This document shows positions 45,906 through 59,597 of a DNA stretch of 64,000 nt, in pieces (position 1 is the first letter of the stretch; every line of letters begins with the position of its first letter). Position numbers and translations under genes: made by a program. The notes beneath the pieces are model-generated. The model saw nothing but the letters and a program-made list of their open reading frames with translations, was not told where the DNA came from and ran no database searches. Origin of the DNA: Biscogniauxia marginata (Eukaryota > Ascomycota > Sordariomycetes > Xylariales > Xylariaceae); the NCBI GenBank assembly GCA_022695795.1, contig MU404061.1, positions 710,048 to 774,047 of the forward strand, written 5' to 3'.

Positions 45906-48900
45906 AGAATAAGAAGAAGGGACTACAAGTTTTGGTTCGGATACCTATCATAACGATTCCAATTCTACCCGCGTGGCATATTGTTCCTCGCGATGTTGGT
46001 ATTGAGGTGGTAGTAACTCCTGGAATAGGGGCTGGAAGCTTAGTATATGACCTTCCCACATCATGGAAAGATGATTCCTAAGATGGAATAATGAGGAGGG
46101 AAAGTTCCTTTGCTTCTCAGTTTCCTAGTTATAGGATGTGTTGTAAACAAATTTTTGCCACCGCCGTGTTTGCTAATGAGGCGTGGAAATCTGCTCGGGA
46201 CTCGATATATTCCTTTGTAGACTGATGCACAAACCTCGGTATTCCTTCCTTGCCAACCCTCCATCTGCACTGTAAATCTTTAGGTTGGAAATACGTGGGA
46301 ATCCAATGATACTAACAAGCAGAAGGTATAATGACCAGTATCGATTTAGCAGGAATCGTAGGGGCCTTAGTCACTTCACCGTTCAGCCATTTCTATCCCG
46401 CGAATTCTTCTGCACGAGAGACTGGCCACAACACTTAGCGGTCATGATCAGTATTTTACCAAACTCCATACTGTCCACAAGAATGCCTCCAAGCATGTCA
46501 TCGGGCTTTGGACTCTTCAAGTTAGTGATGATGTGTCTGTACCTGTATGCAAACTTAACTACCTATTTCTACATTAGTGAGCCAAAAGTGACGCTCCCAA
46601 GGCACTACAGGCTTTTCAGTTTTGAAGCCTCGGCCACTTCTCCCTGGTAGCTTCAAATACGATGAGTATCTTTATGAGATCAACAGAAAGAATATATTCA
46701 CCTTAATAATATCGATCTGATTCTTTCATCGATGTATACCTCCTTGAGATAAGCTGATTTAGGTAAATGATCCATTACAATAGCAATATCCACTAGCTAG
46801 TCATCGTCAGGCCCAGCAGAGGAATTAGTATCCTGCCGAAATGCTTCAGCCCGAATGGGCAGAGGAGCTCCATTGAGAAACGACAACCTCTTTATCCTGA
46901 AGTAGTGAGGATATTTATACGCAACGTGAGTTGGCAGAGAGTAGGGGTTGTTGTCAGAGCATATGACGACGGGACAGGTCCCTAGCGAGAGTCTCTGAGA
47001 TGAGGCACTGACCAAACATAATTATGGTCATCGTGCAGATAGGCTTGGGTAGATCAAGACCGAGTCGCATTATAGCTGCAGCTATCTTCTGGCGCAGTTC
47101 TGCTTGGAGTAGCACGCCCAGATACTTGAGAGCTTATGGTGAGGAAAGTGATATGAGAGCCAGATGAGTCTTTTTGTTCATGGTAGCGATGGGAACAATC
47201 TTTGGTAGGATGTCGCCTCGATCCCCTCCTAGTACAGGCTCGAGAATTGCAAACAAAATCATTGTATTTTCACATCTCAGATGCCATGAATTCAATGATT
47301 TATGTGCGGTCAATGCGAATTGGAATGTCTGTTAACTGTATAGTGTCAATGGTTGGTCTCACCCAGTGTCACAAACCGATGAAAGGGTCATCTCATCAGC
47401 AATCACCATTTCAAAGCATATCTCGCATCTCGAGTTAACGGCTATCCCCGACACGTGAAAGCCTTTCAATTTCAAAACCATAGCGATAACAAACTGAGAA
47501 ACTGGAGCCTGCAGTGACTCTGGATCATTTGCTGTATATCAACCTAGTATGTGGACATTAGAACATCCGTTATAAGAGCTTTGATACCTCAGATAGCAGA
47601 GACCTCGGAATAAGACCCGACTAAGCTTGGAACTTGTTCCTTTCCCTGATAAACATGTGGTTTTCGCTCCGACTATCGTCATCGTTTACCTCGAGCTGTC
47701 GTCATAATATCGAACAACCAAACATCATGAGGCGGGTACAAAGTTCAACATTCTCTCAATAGACTATTTCAGCATAAATATGAATGTCCTCTCATCAGCA
47801 TGCAGAGCCTCACGGGTATTGGGCATTTTCAAAAACCGAGCTACACGGTACAATGACTGCGCTTGATCTCAGTTACTCTACTTACAGTAAAACAAGCCAC
47901 TGGGGCTGGGATATTGGTATACACTGTGTGGCAGTGCTCTCCACAGTGTAATTATACGTTAATTCCACCCAGGAGCCCAGAGAAGCATTCCTTTGAGCTC
48001 TGTTTTCTTTCATGTTAAAACATATGGTAAACACTGGTGGGGCGGTAGGATGAGCCTTCTTAACTGCGGTAGTACCGACCTACGAATAAGAAATTCATCG
48101 GAGCCTAGATCTAAATTTCACAATAGATTGTTACCACGTCAATTGGTACCTGGCAATATACCTGTAAGCCAGAAAATGCATGCGGAGTTCTGCCCTGGCC
48201 ACGTACGCACATACCGAGCTTACCTATCGGACCGGGATTCGAACGTAAATAAATCGGACCGCCAAAAATACTATGCCTATACCTTGAACATTACAACTCC
48301 ATATACTTCAGATATTTCAAACGGCCTACGTTATGGATTGTCGGGACCTTTTGGTGGTGCTTATGGTATTGTGTTCTTGATCCTTCTAGCACGCCCGTGC
48401 CCGATGTTCGAATTAGAGCCAGAGATCAGTTACTAACTGCGCTTGAGAGCAAGGGCGTCTTTGGATATCTCGCTCCTGTGGGAGTGATTCCAACGCCAGC
48501 GCAGTGAAGCAGCGAGTAAAGACACACAATCTAATTAATTTAATACGTCATTTATTCCAAGCTGTATATAGTGGTTATTACCAAAATGGTAAAACATTCT
48601 ATCCGGAGAACCTATTCGTGATCTAACTAACCGTATGGCGTAGTTGAAAAGTGTTATAGAGCCAGGGGAACAAGGGATATTGAATCTTCATCGTCTCGCG
48701 CTTGGCTAAACTAAACTTCATTGCGTTCTTGTCACTAGCAAGAGAGACAAGCTCGACATCAAATAGTACCTACAATGCCGGGCAAGTTTTCCACTAGAAG
48801 GCTCGTCGGCGGCTCCGTGGCGTACACGCCCCTTTTTATATATACAATCCTGCCATGATCCCTGTGCTTCTTAAGCTCCTGGCATGATCTGGAGATGACG

Positions 48901-49761
48901 GTCCGGGAAGACCACCTTGCTCAGGAAGGCTATACTGACTAAAGAAGCCCGATATCCAGTGTTGAGAATACCTAGCTGGGCTGGAGCTTCTAGGGAAATA
49001 CGCCGCGTAGACAGTCCAGGAGACAGCGCGGGTAAGTGTGTTGGGGGGGGGGGGGGGGGGGTGAGGCCATGACGGACGGACACACCGTTCAGAGAGTGAG
49101 AACCAGAAAATAAGTTGGCACATAATTGATGCTAGTGTGGTAGAAGATGTATTTCCACGCAAGGCACTTCATGCAAGGCACGGCACAAAGGGGAGGGGTT
49201 TCTTGTTTGCTTGTCCGTCTCCGTCACACCGGCTGGGGGAGATTAGCGTGTAAGTCAGGGATGGAATAGCATCTTGTATTCGTAATCAAAAAGAAAAAAA
49301 ACAGTGACTCCACTTTCAGTATATTCGCAATACTTTGGAAAGTGTATAGTTGAGAATACCATAGTCAAACCAAGATTAGAATTGATATTACTATGTTAAA
49401 TAAGACGGTAGTGTTCGCCTTTTGATATATCCGACCGGAGCAATTAAGAAATCCTCCTAGGGAACCTTGACTCAGAGCTACGGAAGCTTGGCATGACTAC
49501 ATATTCCTATTGTAATAAATAAATGGGCCTGGAAGGAAGAACAGCTGTACAGCCTCACCAGTAGTTAAAATCAAGTGTAATAATCCAATACAAGAGCAGT
49601 ATTTATTAATTAAAGGGGGCCAAACTTGCTAACTATTAAGATGTTAAACAAGGGAGATTTAAAGCTGTTTTTTATTTTTATATTACTTTAATATTAAGTT
49701 TAAGTTTATATATATAATATAAAAGCTTTTAATACTAGATTTTTAAAAATTTAAAAATAAA
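45906..49761. other. Degenerate or empty stretch up to the second AT-rich block
   Basis: Open frames at 46285-46650 (+), 46797-47015 (-), 47993-48436 (+) and 48836-49162 (-) show no recognisable domain. A minus-strand CEICFEM motif near 47420 hints at a lost RING-like gene but the frame stops within 20 codons. Sequence becomes AT-rich from about 49640. Confidence 0.35.
49043..49061. repeat. Poly-G tract (19 bp)
   Basis: An uninterrupted run of 19 G on the plus strand. It is unusual in length for a fungal genome and prone to slippage or sequencing error. Confidence 0.95.
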
Positions 49762-49985
49762 GTAATATACTATATAAGCAAGTAAACGAAACAAGCTCGC
49801 GAACGAAATTTCATAGTTATTACACTTTTAATTATTAAAAATCATTTACGCCGCATCGAAATTAATTAATAATTATTATTATTCGAACCGTTTTATTTAG
49901 CTTTATACTTTAAAAACTAAATACTTTTTTTATATTAAATATTCGGTTTTTTAAAGCGTAATTTATATTATTTAATTAAAGATTA
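49762..49985 (+). repeat. Inverted arm of X (left end of right copy)
   Basis: Inverted match to 34310-34560. The tip TATATAAGCAAGTAAAC resembles the tip of the small TIR element at 5657 (ATATAAGCAAATAAG on its right arm). Confidence 0.65.
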
Positions 49986-51343
49986 ATATGCTTATTATTA
50001 TTTTTAAAACGTGTAAAATTATATTTATATTTATATTTTTTATTTTTTATATTTTTTATATTAATTAATTTAATTTAATAATCGAAAATATTATTTAAAA
50101 CTTAAATTAGTTATATTATTACTTATAAATAGCATTATTTAAATATTAATTTTTATTAACTATTAAAAATTTATAATATTTTTAATATTATATTATAACG
50201 ACGATTTAAAAACACATTTATATAATTAATCGTTATATTAAATTTCTAAAAACTTATATTTCACGAAAAGATTATAATCGTTTAATATATTATTAATTTA
50301 AATAATCGGTTATTTCTTCCTCGTTTTTATTACGTTATTAAAATAATAAATATCTTATTACGCGACCGCGACGCGAGGCGCGTTAAATAAAATTAAGCCT
50401 TTAATTTTATACGGCGATAAAAAACCTTTTAAATACATTTAAATAAACGAATTAATTACTAAAAAGCTTTTTACGAAAACTTAAATATATATATATATAT
50501 ATATAATTTTAACGAAATAAAGTTTATAATTAAAATAATTATTAAAATTAATATAATAATAATAAATATAAAACGACGTAAATAATTATAATAAACTTAA
50601 TAAAATAATCGAAAATAAATTATAATTATTTAAGTTATAAATATTATTAATTACTTTTTATTATTATATATTATTTTAATTAAAAAATATCTTGTTTCGT
50701 AATATCGTAATAACTTATTACTACTAAAAAGTAAAATTACGATGTTAAATAATAACTAAATTATAAATAAATTTAATATAAATTTTATAAAGCATTTTTA
50801 TAAATATATAAAAAAACGAAAAAAAAACTACGCGCTTTTTAATTTTAAATAATTACGAAAATTATTATTATAAAAAATATTATTATATTTTATATATTTA
50901 GTTATTCGTTATATAAATTTTAACTTTTTAACTTTATATATTTTAATATTTTAAAATAAATATATAATAATTACTTATAAAGTTTAATAAATTATTATTA
51001 TATTTATATTATAAAAAAAGACTTTTTAATTAATTTTATAAAAACTTTCGTTATTATAATAATTATTTCGAATATATAAACTAAATTTCGCGTAATTAAA
51101 TTAATTTTTTTTATAAACATTATAAATATTTATAATTAACTTATAAAAACTATTTTTTTAATAAATAACGTAAAACTAAAAAAAAATATTTATAAATAAG
51201 AAAATTACTTAATATAAAAAAGATAATTTTATAAATTAAAAAGAATAATATTATAATTAATAATAAAAAAAGAGGCTTCGAAAAAAATAATAACTAAATA
51301 AAAACGATATAATATATATATTTATATAACGAATAAAAATATA
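49762..51343 (+). mobile_element. Repeat X, right copy, left part
   Basis: It begins with an inverted arm (49762-49985) and continues into sequence matching 33302-34270 of the left copy in direct orientation. It is split at 51343 by element H (target copy ATATA 51339-51343) and resumes at 63714. It is extremely AT-rich and no transposase is legible. Confidence 0.6.
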
Positions 51344-51759
51344 TGTTACGACTAACAAGGATGATGGTCAGTAGAGATCACGTAACCCTTAGGTCCCGTG
51401 ACTTGAAACAAGATTCTCTATTTGTCTCTGTTCTCCGTAACAGAGAAAGAAAGAGAAAAAAAGTATTTTTTGTTTGTCTTTATTCTCCGCAATAAAAAAG
51501 GTTAGAAAATACGGGATATTATTTCTCTAGAAATAAAGTATAAATAAATTAGAATTTCTTATGTATTTAGTTATTTATTCGAGTTTTTTAGTTATTAATT
51601 TAAATTATAATAAAAATACCTTAAAATCTCTTTAACGAATAAAGCATTATAAAGCTTTTAAACTAATTTTAATTTATTATTACCTTTAAATTAAGAAAAC
51701 CTAGTATATACTCACTTGTGAAGTCAACTAACTAGGAACATATAAAGAGGTTCGTTATA
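51344..51759 (+). repeat. 5' LTR of element H
   Basis: It begins TGTTACGACTAACAAGG and ends GGTTCGTTATA (416 bp). U3 carries a 74-bp-type tandem unit (TCTGTTCTCCGTAACAGAGA form) fewer times than the 3' LTR. Confidence 0.85.
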
Positions 51760-52574
51760 AAGAGTATTATATAAGTACCTCCGTTTTTATAAATTATTTA
51801 GAAATAAAACTAAAAAAGAATTATTAAAATATAGCTAGTAAAATCACTAAATTTACTTTAAAAAAAGAAAATAACCGAAATTATTTTTAATATATTTTAT
51901 AAATTAAGAAAAATAAAAAGTATTATAAAAAAGAATTTAAAAGGATTTTAATAAAAGATATATTTAAGAATTAAAATCCTCGTTAAAATACCTAATAATT
52001 ATAATATTAAAAATTAATAAAAACGAAAAATAACATGTTAATAAAGAAAGAAATTTAATATAACGACAAGTAATTAATTATTAATACCTTAATAAAGTAA
52101 TAAAAAAATAAATATTTGTTACTATTAATAAAACTCATAAAAAAGCAAATTAACAAGGCCTAAATCTTTATAGTACTAAACTTTCGCGATAATTATTATA
52201 TAATTAAAATAGCTAAAAAACATAAATAATACATCGCTTTTTAAACGATACATAGATATTATAAATACAAAGTTATATTATTTAGATTTATTAATACACT
52301 TATTATATTTTAACATATAATTATAATAGTTCTTCGCAAATTTTTAAATAAATTTATATTCGTTTATTTAAACGATATATTAATTTACTTAAAAAGTATA
52401 AAGAAGCATAAAAAACACGTAAAACAAGTGTTAAAAGCCCTAAAAAAGGTAAATCTACTTATTTATTTAATTAAAAATAAATAATATATTAAAAAACTAA
52501 ACTATTTAAGGTTTATAATAAGTTTAAAAGAAATCCACATTTAAAAAAGAAAAATAGTAATAATTAAGGATTAA
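51760..52574 (+). pseudogene. pol of element H, first part (RT)
   Basis: It starts at a position equivalent to 17447 of B and runs through RT, including VYLND near 52363-52377. RIP stops are throughout. It ends at the insertion of element I. Confidence 0.7.
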
Positions 52575-52579
52575 CTAAA

Positions 52580-52966
52580 TGTAACGAACCTCCTTGTGTA
52601 TTTCTAGTCAGCTGACTTCACAGGTAAGTACGTACTAGGTTTTCTTGATTTGAAGGTAATAGTGGGTTGAGATTGGTTTAATTAATTTATAATGTTATGT
52701 TCGTTAAAGAGGTTTCAAGGTACTCTCACTATAGTATTAAAGAGTAATTATAGTTTTAAATTAATAGCTAAAGAACTAAAATGAATAACTAAATACGTAG
52801 GAAATTCTAATTTACTTATACTTTATTCTTTATAGGGGGTTATACCCACACTCTCTTTAATTCTTAGGAGAATAACTAAAAATCTTGGCATTCTCCCTTT
52901 TAGAGTTATGTAACCCTAAATCACATAACCACCCTTAATTTCTTTTACCTTTGTTAAGTCGTAACA
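52580..52966 (-). repeat. 3' LTR of element I
   Basis: It begins TGTAACGAACCTCC and carries the intact palindrome AGTCAGCTGACT (52606-52617). It is clearly less RIP-mutated than the right LTR. Confidence 0.88.
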
Positions 52967-53049
52967 CCATATTTCCCTTTTAAATGGTTTTGTTTTTAAA
53001 ACTTCTTTTTCTTGGTATCATTTTATTTTAATTATGTTATTTTATCGTG

Positions 53050-53646
53050 TTACTAAGAATGTATAAATAGGTTTAAAAAAAAAAGAATTTCTTCAAATAT
53101 TGATACGAACTAATCGCCGCTATTAATTAATTTAAATATATAATTATACCTTATACTCGTTATTTTAAAAGGGGTTTATTATATAAGATATTAAAAAATC
53201 GAAAAAAATGTCAAAATTGTAGCGAGACCGGTACTACCTCTTATAACGGCAACCATATTTCCTTAAAATCCCTTTAAAACATTTAAAAGGAAAAACTTAA
53301 AATAGATCGAGAAAAACAAGTAGCTATTTAGCAACTTTAAAAACTATTAAGTAAAATTACGCGGTTAAATCGTTAATTTAAATGGTTATATAAATGTGAA
53401 GTTTAATTTATTTGACGTGGACTTTAGAACCTAGATAAATTAAAGAATTAAGAACGTATTAAAGCGAAGCAAAAACGCCTTAGTGAAGAATAATAACGCT
53501 CGGAGGAATTATTATGTTAGTTTAAATCTAAGCAAGACGTGCTTGCTTTGGAGGTTTTCCCCTTTTTCGACTGGTCTTAACTGGATCACGACCCGGGTTC
53601 TCAAATCCCCCTAGGCGATCTGGGTTTTAACGGTAAAAGTTCTTAA
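53050..53646 (+). pseudogene. Antisense accessory ORF of element I
   Basis: The best-preserved copy of the accessory ORF. It has a cysteine-rich segment (KNRKKCQNCSETGTTSYNGN), then charged helices (KLKIDREKQVAI, KLLSKITRLNR), then a distinct tail (FPFFDWS, LDHDPGSQ, LGDLGFNGKSS) and a stop at 53644-53646. Internal stops fall where glutamine is expected. C-x2-C suggests a zinc-binding site. Start uncertain. Confidence 0.65.
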
Positions 53647-53769
53647 GTTTATCTGTTAAATTCTTTAAATGCTTAAGTAGTTCTTAAGTATTTTCCTCGA
53701 GTAAGTAACCTTTTTATTTAATAAAATATTATAATTAACTTTTAACTCGTTTTAAATTTAGTATTTTTT

Positions 53770-56700
53770 TTATTTCGTACTTATTAAGGTTTTTTTTAAA
53801 TTTTAACTAGTTTTTTAGTATAATGTTATTTAATATTAGTTTTAAAAGTAAAATATAAAATATAAAATATATTTTAGATTTTTTTAGTAACGCTAACTTA
53901 TAATTAACTTTCGAAATAACCTTTTTAATTTTATACGGCTTTAACTTTTTAAACTTAAGTTTTTATTAGGTCGTTTTGTTTTAATTTAAGGTATTTTTAA
54001 TGTTACGCCTTATTATTATCGAAGTAAGTAAATTATGTTTCCTCTTTTAAGAATTAGTTCTTTAATTCTTTTTTTATTATAATATTTTGTTATTTTGTTT
54101 TAAATAAATTATAATTCTTTTTGTAGCCGTTATTATATTACCTAGATTTTTTTAGATAGTACTTTTATTCTTAGGGCTTTTATTTCGACTTTTAATGCTT
54201 TCGTAAGTTTAATTAGTTGTCTTTAAACTTTTGCTTTTTACCTGTATATTACCTTATGTGGTAATATCTTTATATTTTCGTTAATCGAAGTGTTATATGT
54301 TATTTAAGTTATTAATAGCAATTTTATTTAGTTATTTATTTCTTAATTAATATAACTTCGTAAATATTGTTTTATTATTTAGTTTAGTTTTTTTGTTTGT
54401 TTATCGGTTTAAGGATAATATGTTATAAATAATTTTTACTTAATTTTTATTCGTTTTATTAAGCTAGTTTAAAATTTTGACGTAAATAACTTGTTTTTAT
54501 TTAAAACAACGCGTTTTAGTAACTTATATTTATTAACGTATTTTCTTAAAAAACTAAAAACTAATTGTTTTGTTATGCTTGATTCGTTAAATAATAAAAA
54601 GTAGGCGTATTTCGTGAGTTTATTAACGATTACTTATATATTATTATAAGGTATTTTTGTGGTAAGATCTTTTAACTTTAAGAGTTTCATTACGAAATCT
54701 CATATAATTATATGTCACGCTTTATTAAGTATTTAGGTTAGTTATAATAATTCGTATGGTTTATGTTATGACGTTTTAGCCTTATTATAAATGTTATAAT
54801 TCTTTATAATTCTTTTAATTGTTTATCGTATTCCTGGAAAGTTAAATTCTTTTTAAAGTCGTTTTATTGTTTTAAAAATCCCTTGGTGGCCGTGTAAAGA
54901 ATATTCGTAAAATTCTTTAACGAATTTGTTTTATACTCGTTTTAGTACGTATACCTTTTCCTTATACGAGAGAAGTTCGTCGCTAGATCCTTATTAAAAC
55001 TATAATTGTTTTTTCTTTTAACTATAATTTTCCTTAAAACGTTATTTTTAGTTTCTTATGTTAATTTATATATAAACTAATATAATTATTTTGTTATTTT
55101 GTTGTTTAAACATTTAAATATCTTTTTTGTTGATTTTTAATTTATAATTTCTTTTTTTATTAAAAAGATTTGTTTAGATATTTTCCTTTCTCTTAATGTG
55201 TTGGATTTTAAAATTAAATTTAGATAAGAAAATCATTTAACGCTCGTGTTTTTAATTAAACGTTTATATTATTATAAATTATGTAAAGTTTTTGTGGTTT
55301 AAATAGATATTAATAGGTTTTTTAGTTTTGTTAAGTTATAATTCTTATTTTTTTAGTGCTTTAATAACTATTAATAGTTCCTTGTTATAAATCTAATAGT
55401 TTAGTTTAGCATTATATAGTGCTTTAAATAGGTACGCGACTAGGTATTATTTCTTATTATCTTTTAATTGCTTTAAAACTACTTTAATAGCGAAATTTAA
55501 AGCGTTTGTCCTTAGTCGTTTCTTTTTATTTTTGTTTAGAAGTTTATATATAACCTTATTAGTTATAACTTCTTTTAGTTACTAAAAAGCCTGCCTAGCT
55601 TCTTTAATAAAATAGAAAGCCTCTTTTGTTTTCGCTAGAATAATTAATTCCGTTAATGGTTTAACGATATACCCGAAATCTTTAATAAGTTATTTAATAT
55701 AATTAATAAAGCCTAGAAATACGCGTACGTTTATAACACTCTTAGGTTTTAATTAATCCTTAATTATTACTATTTTTCCTTTTTAAATGCGGATTTCTCT
55801 TAGACTTATTATAAACCTTAAATAGTTTAGTTTTTTGATATACTATTTATTTTTAATTAAATAAACGAGTAAGTTCGCCTTTTTTAGGGCTTTTAATACT
55901 TGCTTTACATATTCTTTATACTCCTTCTCGTTTTTTAAGTAAATTAGAATATCATTTAAATAAACGAATATAAATTTATCTAGAAACTTACAAAGAACTA
56001 TTATAATTATATGTTAAAATATAACAAGTGCGTTAATAAATTTAAATGGTATAACTTTATACTTATAATATTTATATATTATTCGAAAGGCTATATATTA
56101 TTCGTGTTTTTTAATTATTTTAATTATATAGTATTTATCGCGAAGGTTTAATGCTATAAAGATTTAAGCTTTATTAATTTATTTTTTATGAGTTTTATTA
56201 ATAGTAACGAATATCCGTTTTTTTTGGTTATTTCATTAAGGTGTCGATAGTTAATTACTTATCGCTATATTAGGTTTCTTTTTTTATTAACACGTTACTT
56301 CTCGTTTTTATCGATTTTAAGTATTATAATTGCTAGGTATCTTAACAAGGATTTTAATTCTTAAATATATTCTTTATCTAGATCCTTCTAAATTTTTTTT
56401 TATAATGCCTTTTGTTTTTCTTGATTTATAAGATATATTAAAAATAATTTTAACTATTTTCCTTTTTTGAAATGAATTTAATAATTTTATTAGTTATATT
56501 TTAATAATTCTTTTTTTGTTTTATCTTTAAATAATTTATAAAAATAAAGGTACTTACGTAGTACTTTTTTCGTTAAATTTTTAGGTTTAGTTACTCGAAT
56601 TATATAAGCGATATACTTCGTTCTTATATCCGTTTTTCTAGAGTCGCTTATAATACTTATTTCGTAACTTATAATGGTTAACTCCTCCTAATTTTAATTT

Positions 56701-59521
56701 TAATAAAGCGTGTTTATCTCGAAATTTATTTGTGGATTACTTTTTTTAAACTAATTCATTCCCAAGATTATATCGTGATTTAATATATATATAATGTTAA
56801 GAATAATTTACTCGAAATGTCCTTAAATAGTTACTAAGAGAGGAACTATTTTTCTTAACACCTTATTATTCTTATAACTAGATATACTTCCTTTAAAGTT
56901 TTATAATTTATATAAACTTTGTTTATATATTTATAGTATTTTGTCTTTTTAAGCTACCTTAATTAAAACATAGCTTTTATTTACTCCTGAATTTATTAAG
57001 GCTTTATATTCCCTTTTATTATACCTGATTTTGGTTATAATAGTATTATTAAGTCTCAACTAGATTTTATATAAGGACTTGTTATTTATGGTTTCTCGTT
57101 GCTTTACTAGCGAGAGCTTTTGCCGTTTTTTGGTTTTCCACGTCCCCTTTTTTTTAAATTTCTTTAAGTCGATATAACTCGAATGTTTTTCTATTTTTAG
57201 GCTTTTATAAAAACGTGTTTTTAGTAATTATTATTTAAATAATTTCTTTAATTACCCTTTACGCAGTAAAAGGTAAAAGGTTTATCTTTTATATAAAACT
57301 TTATATATTAAAACTTTAATTCTTTTTCGAGGGCCTTTTTATAACTTAAGTCCGTTTTATTAACTCGAAATTTCTTAAAATTCTAGATTATCCTTAAATA
57401 AAAAGAATAATTCTTAAGTTTATTTACTAGGGGTATTTCGATATTTCTTTTTAGGTTTATATTAATTTTTAGAAGTTTTCTTCTTTTTTTAAGGTATGCT
57501 TTAATAATTCGTTTATAATTTTATTTAATCGCACGTGTTTCTACTTATTACTTTATTAAGTGCTTTTTTATAAAGCCGAATAAATTAATGTCATATTTAG
57601 TTCGTTTTTTTAGCTATTATAGAAAATATAGTCCCTTTTATAATTCCTATAATTCTTCCTTAATCTTGTTTTCTTCGAAACCTGCTTCGAGCAAGTCGTA
57701 TACGTCGTATAGTACTAAGATATAATACATATAACCTTTAACAATTACTTTGTTACTTCTTTTAGAACTGGGGTGAAAATAACATGCTTAAAGAAAATGT
57801 GGCTATCGTGAGACGTTATCGTAAATACACTTATTTTCTTTCGTGTTATTACTTTTTAGTTTTTAAAAATAATAACTAGCTTTATCCTTAAAACTTTTAT
57901 GTACTTAATAAGCGTCGTTAATATAAAAACTCTAATATAACGATGCGTGTTCCCTTAAGTTTTAATAAACATCGCAACTATTATTTATATAAAACCTCTA
58001 ATTTAAGTTATTATACTGGCTTCTTTTTTAATAAGTTTCGCATTTATCATTATTATAATGGCTTTAATGTAGTTTATTATAATTTAATTTAATTCTTAAG
58101 TCGTATCCTAGCTTATAATTATTATACTTATATGGTAATTCGCCTTCATTATATCCTTATTTAGCTTATTTTAATATAAGATATTTTAAATATAAGTAGT
58201 TATTTTTTAAATAATTCTTATGATTAACTTAATAATATTTATAAACTTTTCATATAAAGGCCTCCTCGTTTTTCTCTATTTTAATAATGTCGATAATAAA
58301 TACTTAGTTTACTTTTTTGTTATTTTCGAATTAAACCCTTGCCTCGGCGGCTCTTTTCTCGGGTTAAAAAATCCTTTTTATTCTTGGTTCTTGTTTCTTA
58401 AGACTTCGACACTCGTTTTTATAATATTTTTTCTTTTTATAGTTAAAACACTTAATAGTTGATTTATTTCGTTTCTTTTATTCCTTTTAAACAACGTTAA
58501 TTTTAATGGGGTTTAACTTGGTTCTAGTGCCTTTCCTGGTTCCGGTACCGCTTTTGTGATTTCCTCTTTTTAGTTAATTGCCATTTTTTCGTTATACCGT
58601 TTTTTTCTTTTTAAAGTACCGTTTAAAGTTCTCGTTATTAATAATAATTACCATTATAACGTAGTTATTAAACTTTTTTAGGTTCTTTTCTTTATATAGA
58701 TTTATTTTATATAACTTATTTTTTATATAGTCCTTTAATTTTTAATAAAACAAGTAATATAAGCTTTTAATAAGTAGTTATAACTAGCTTACGAGTTTTT
58801 TAAACTTAACAGCGTAATTTAAAGCCTTTTTATCTTGTCGTAATTTATAAAGTCGAGTTTTGGCTTGTTACTTAAAAATTAAATTGCTAAATATAAACCT
58901 AAGTTATTTTTTAAACTCCTTATAATTCTTAAAGATTTTCTTCGTGTCTTTTTAAGCGTTTAATCCGTTTTCTAGATAATCTTTTAACACTAGTTAAAAC
59001 CAGGTTAAAGCGGTTTCGACGAGGAGCTAGAATATCGTAAAAACCTTTTATTCTTTAATAGTAATCGTTTTATAATAAAACCGTAAATAAGTTCCGGCCT
59101 AAATTAAAAATCCTTTTAAATCGTTTAACTTATCATATTTATTAAGTGTAATTAGTTTAAAACCCTTTACGTTAAAGGTTATTATATTATTTTTGTTATT
59201 TAAGTTATTAAGGTCGTTATCGTTTAAAGGTGATTTTAGTTACTTGTTTTTAAGAGGTAAAGGTTATTTTGCTTATTTGTTTTCTTTTTTAGGTGTTTCT
59301 TCCTCTTTCTCTTTTTTTTCCTTAGATGATTCTTCGTGCTAAGCTTTCGAGGTGTTCTCTTGTGACTCTTTTTTAACTACAACTATAATGAACTTTTATA
59401 TTGGTTTTTTTAAACCTTTTTATTATACCGTAAAAAGATTTAAAGCTTTCGTTTAAAAGCTTATTAATTATTATTTTTTTACTTATTTCTTTTTTTGTTA
59501 CTCTTTAATTTTAGGGGGCAT
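53770..59521 (-). pseudogene. gag-pol of element I (RIP-broken)
   Basis: gag starts at ATG 59521 with MPPKI-type sequence. The zinc knuckle at 58450-58409 has lost its second cysteine and its histidine. RT VYLND is near 55945, the integrase core near 54480-54620, and the chromodomain region near 53640-53780. TAA/TAG at glutamine-type codons are throughout. The pol end is approximate. Confidence 0.75.
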
Positions 59522-59597
59522 GTTTATCCTAGGACTATTTAATTGAAAATCCCTTTTTTTAAACTAATATTAAGTATTAATTAAGGAGCTATTAAAA

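Noticed and set aside
47300..47440. Possible RING-like motif CEICFEM on the minus strand
   Set aside because: The frame stops within about 20 codons, and no second cysteine/histidine set could be joined by convincing introns.
48225..48260. GGGATTCGAAC, resembling a tRNA T-loop on the minus strand
   Set aside because: The stem does not pair and there is no A-box or cloverleaf at the right distance.
48836..49162. Proline-run minus-strand frames
   Set aside because: The proline run is the translation of the poly-G tract; nothing else supports a gene.
58220..58462. 80-codon plus-strand open frame
   Set aside because: It is a chance frame opposite the gag region of element I in T-rich RIP sequence.
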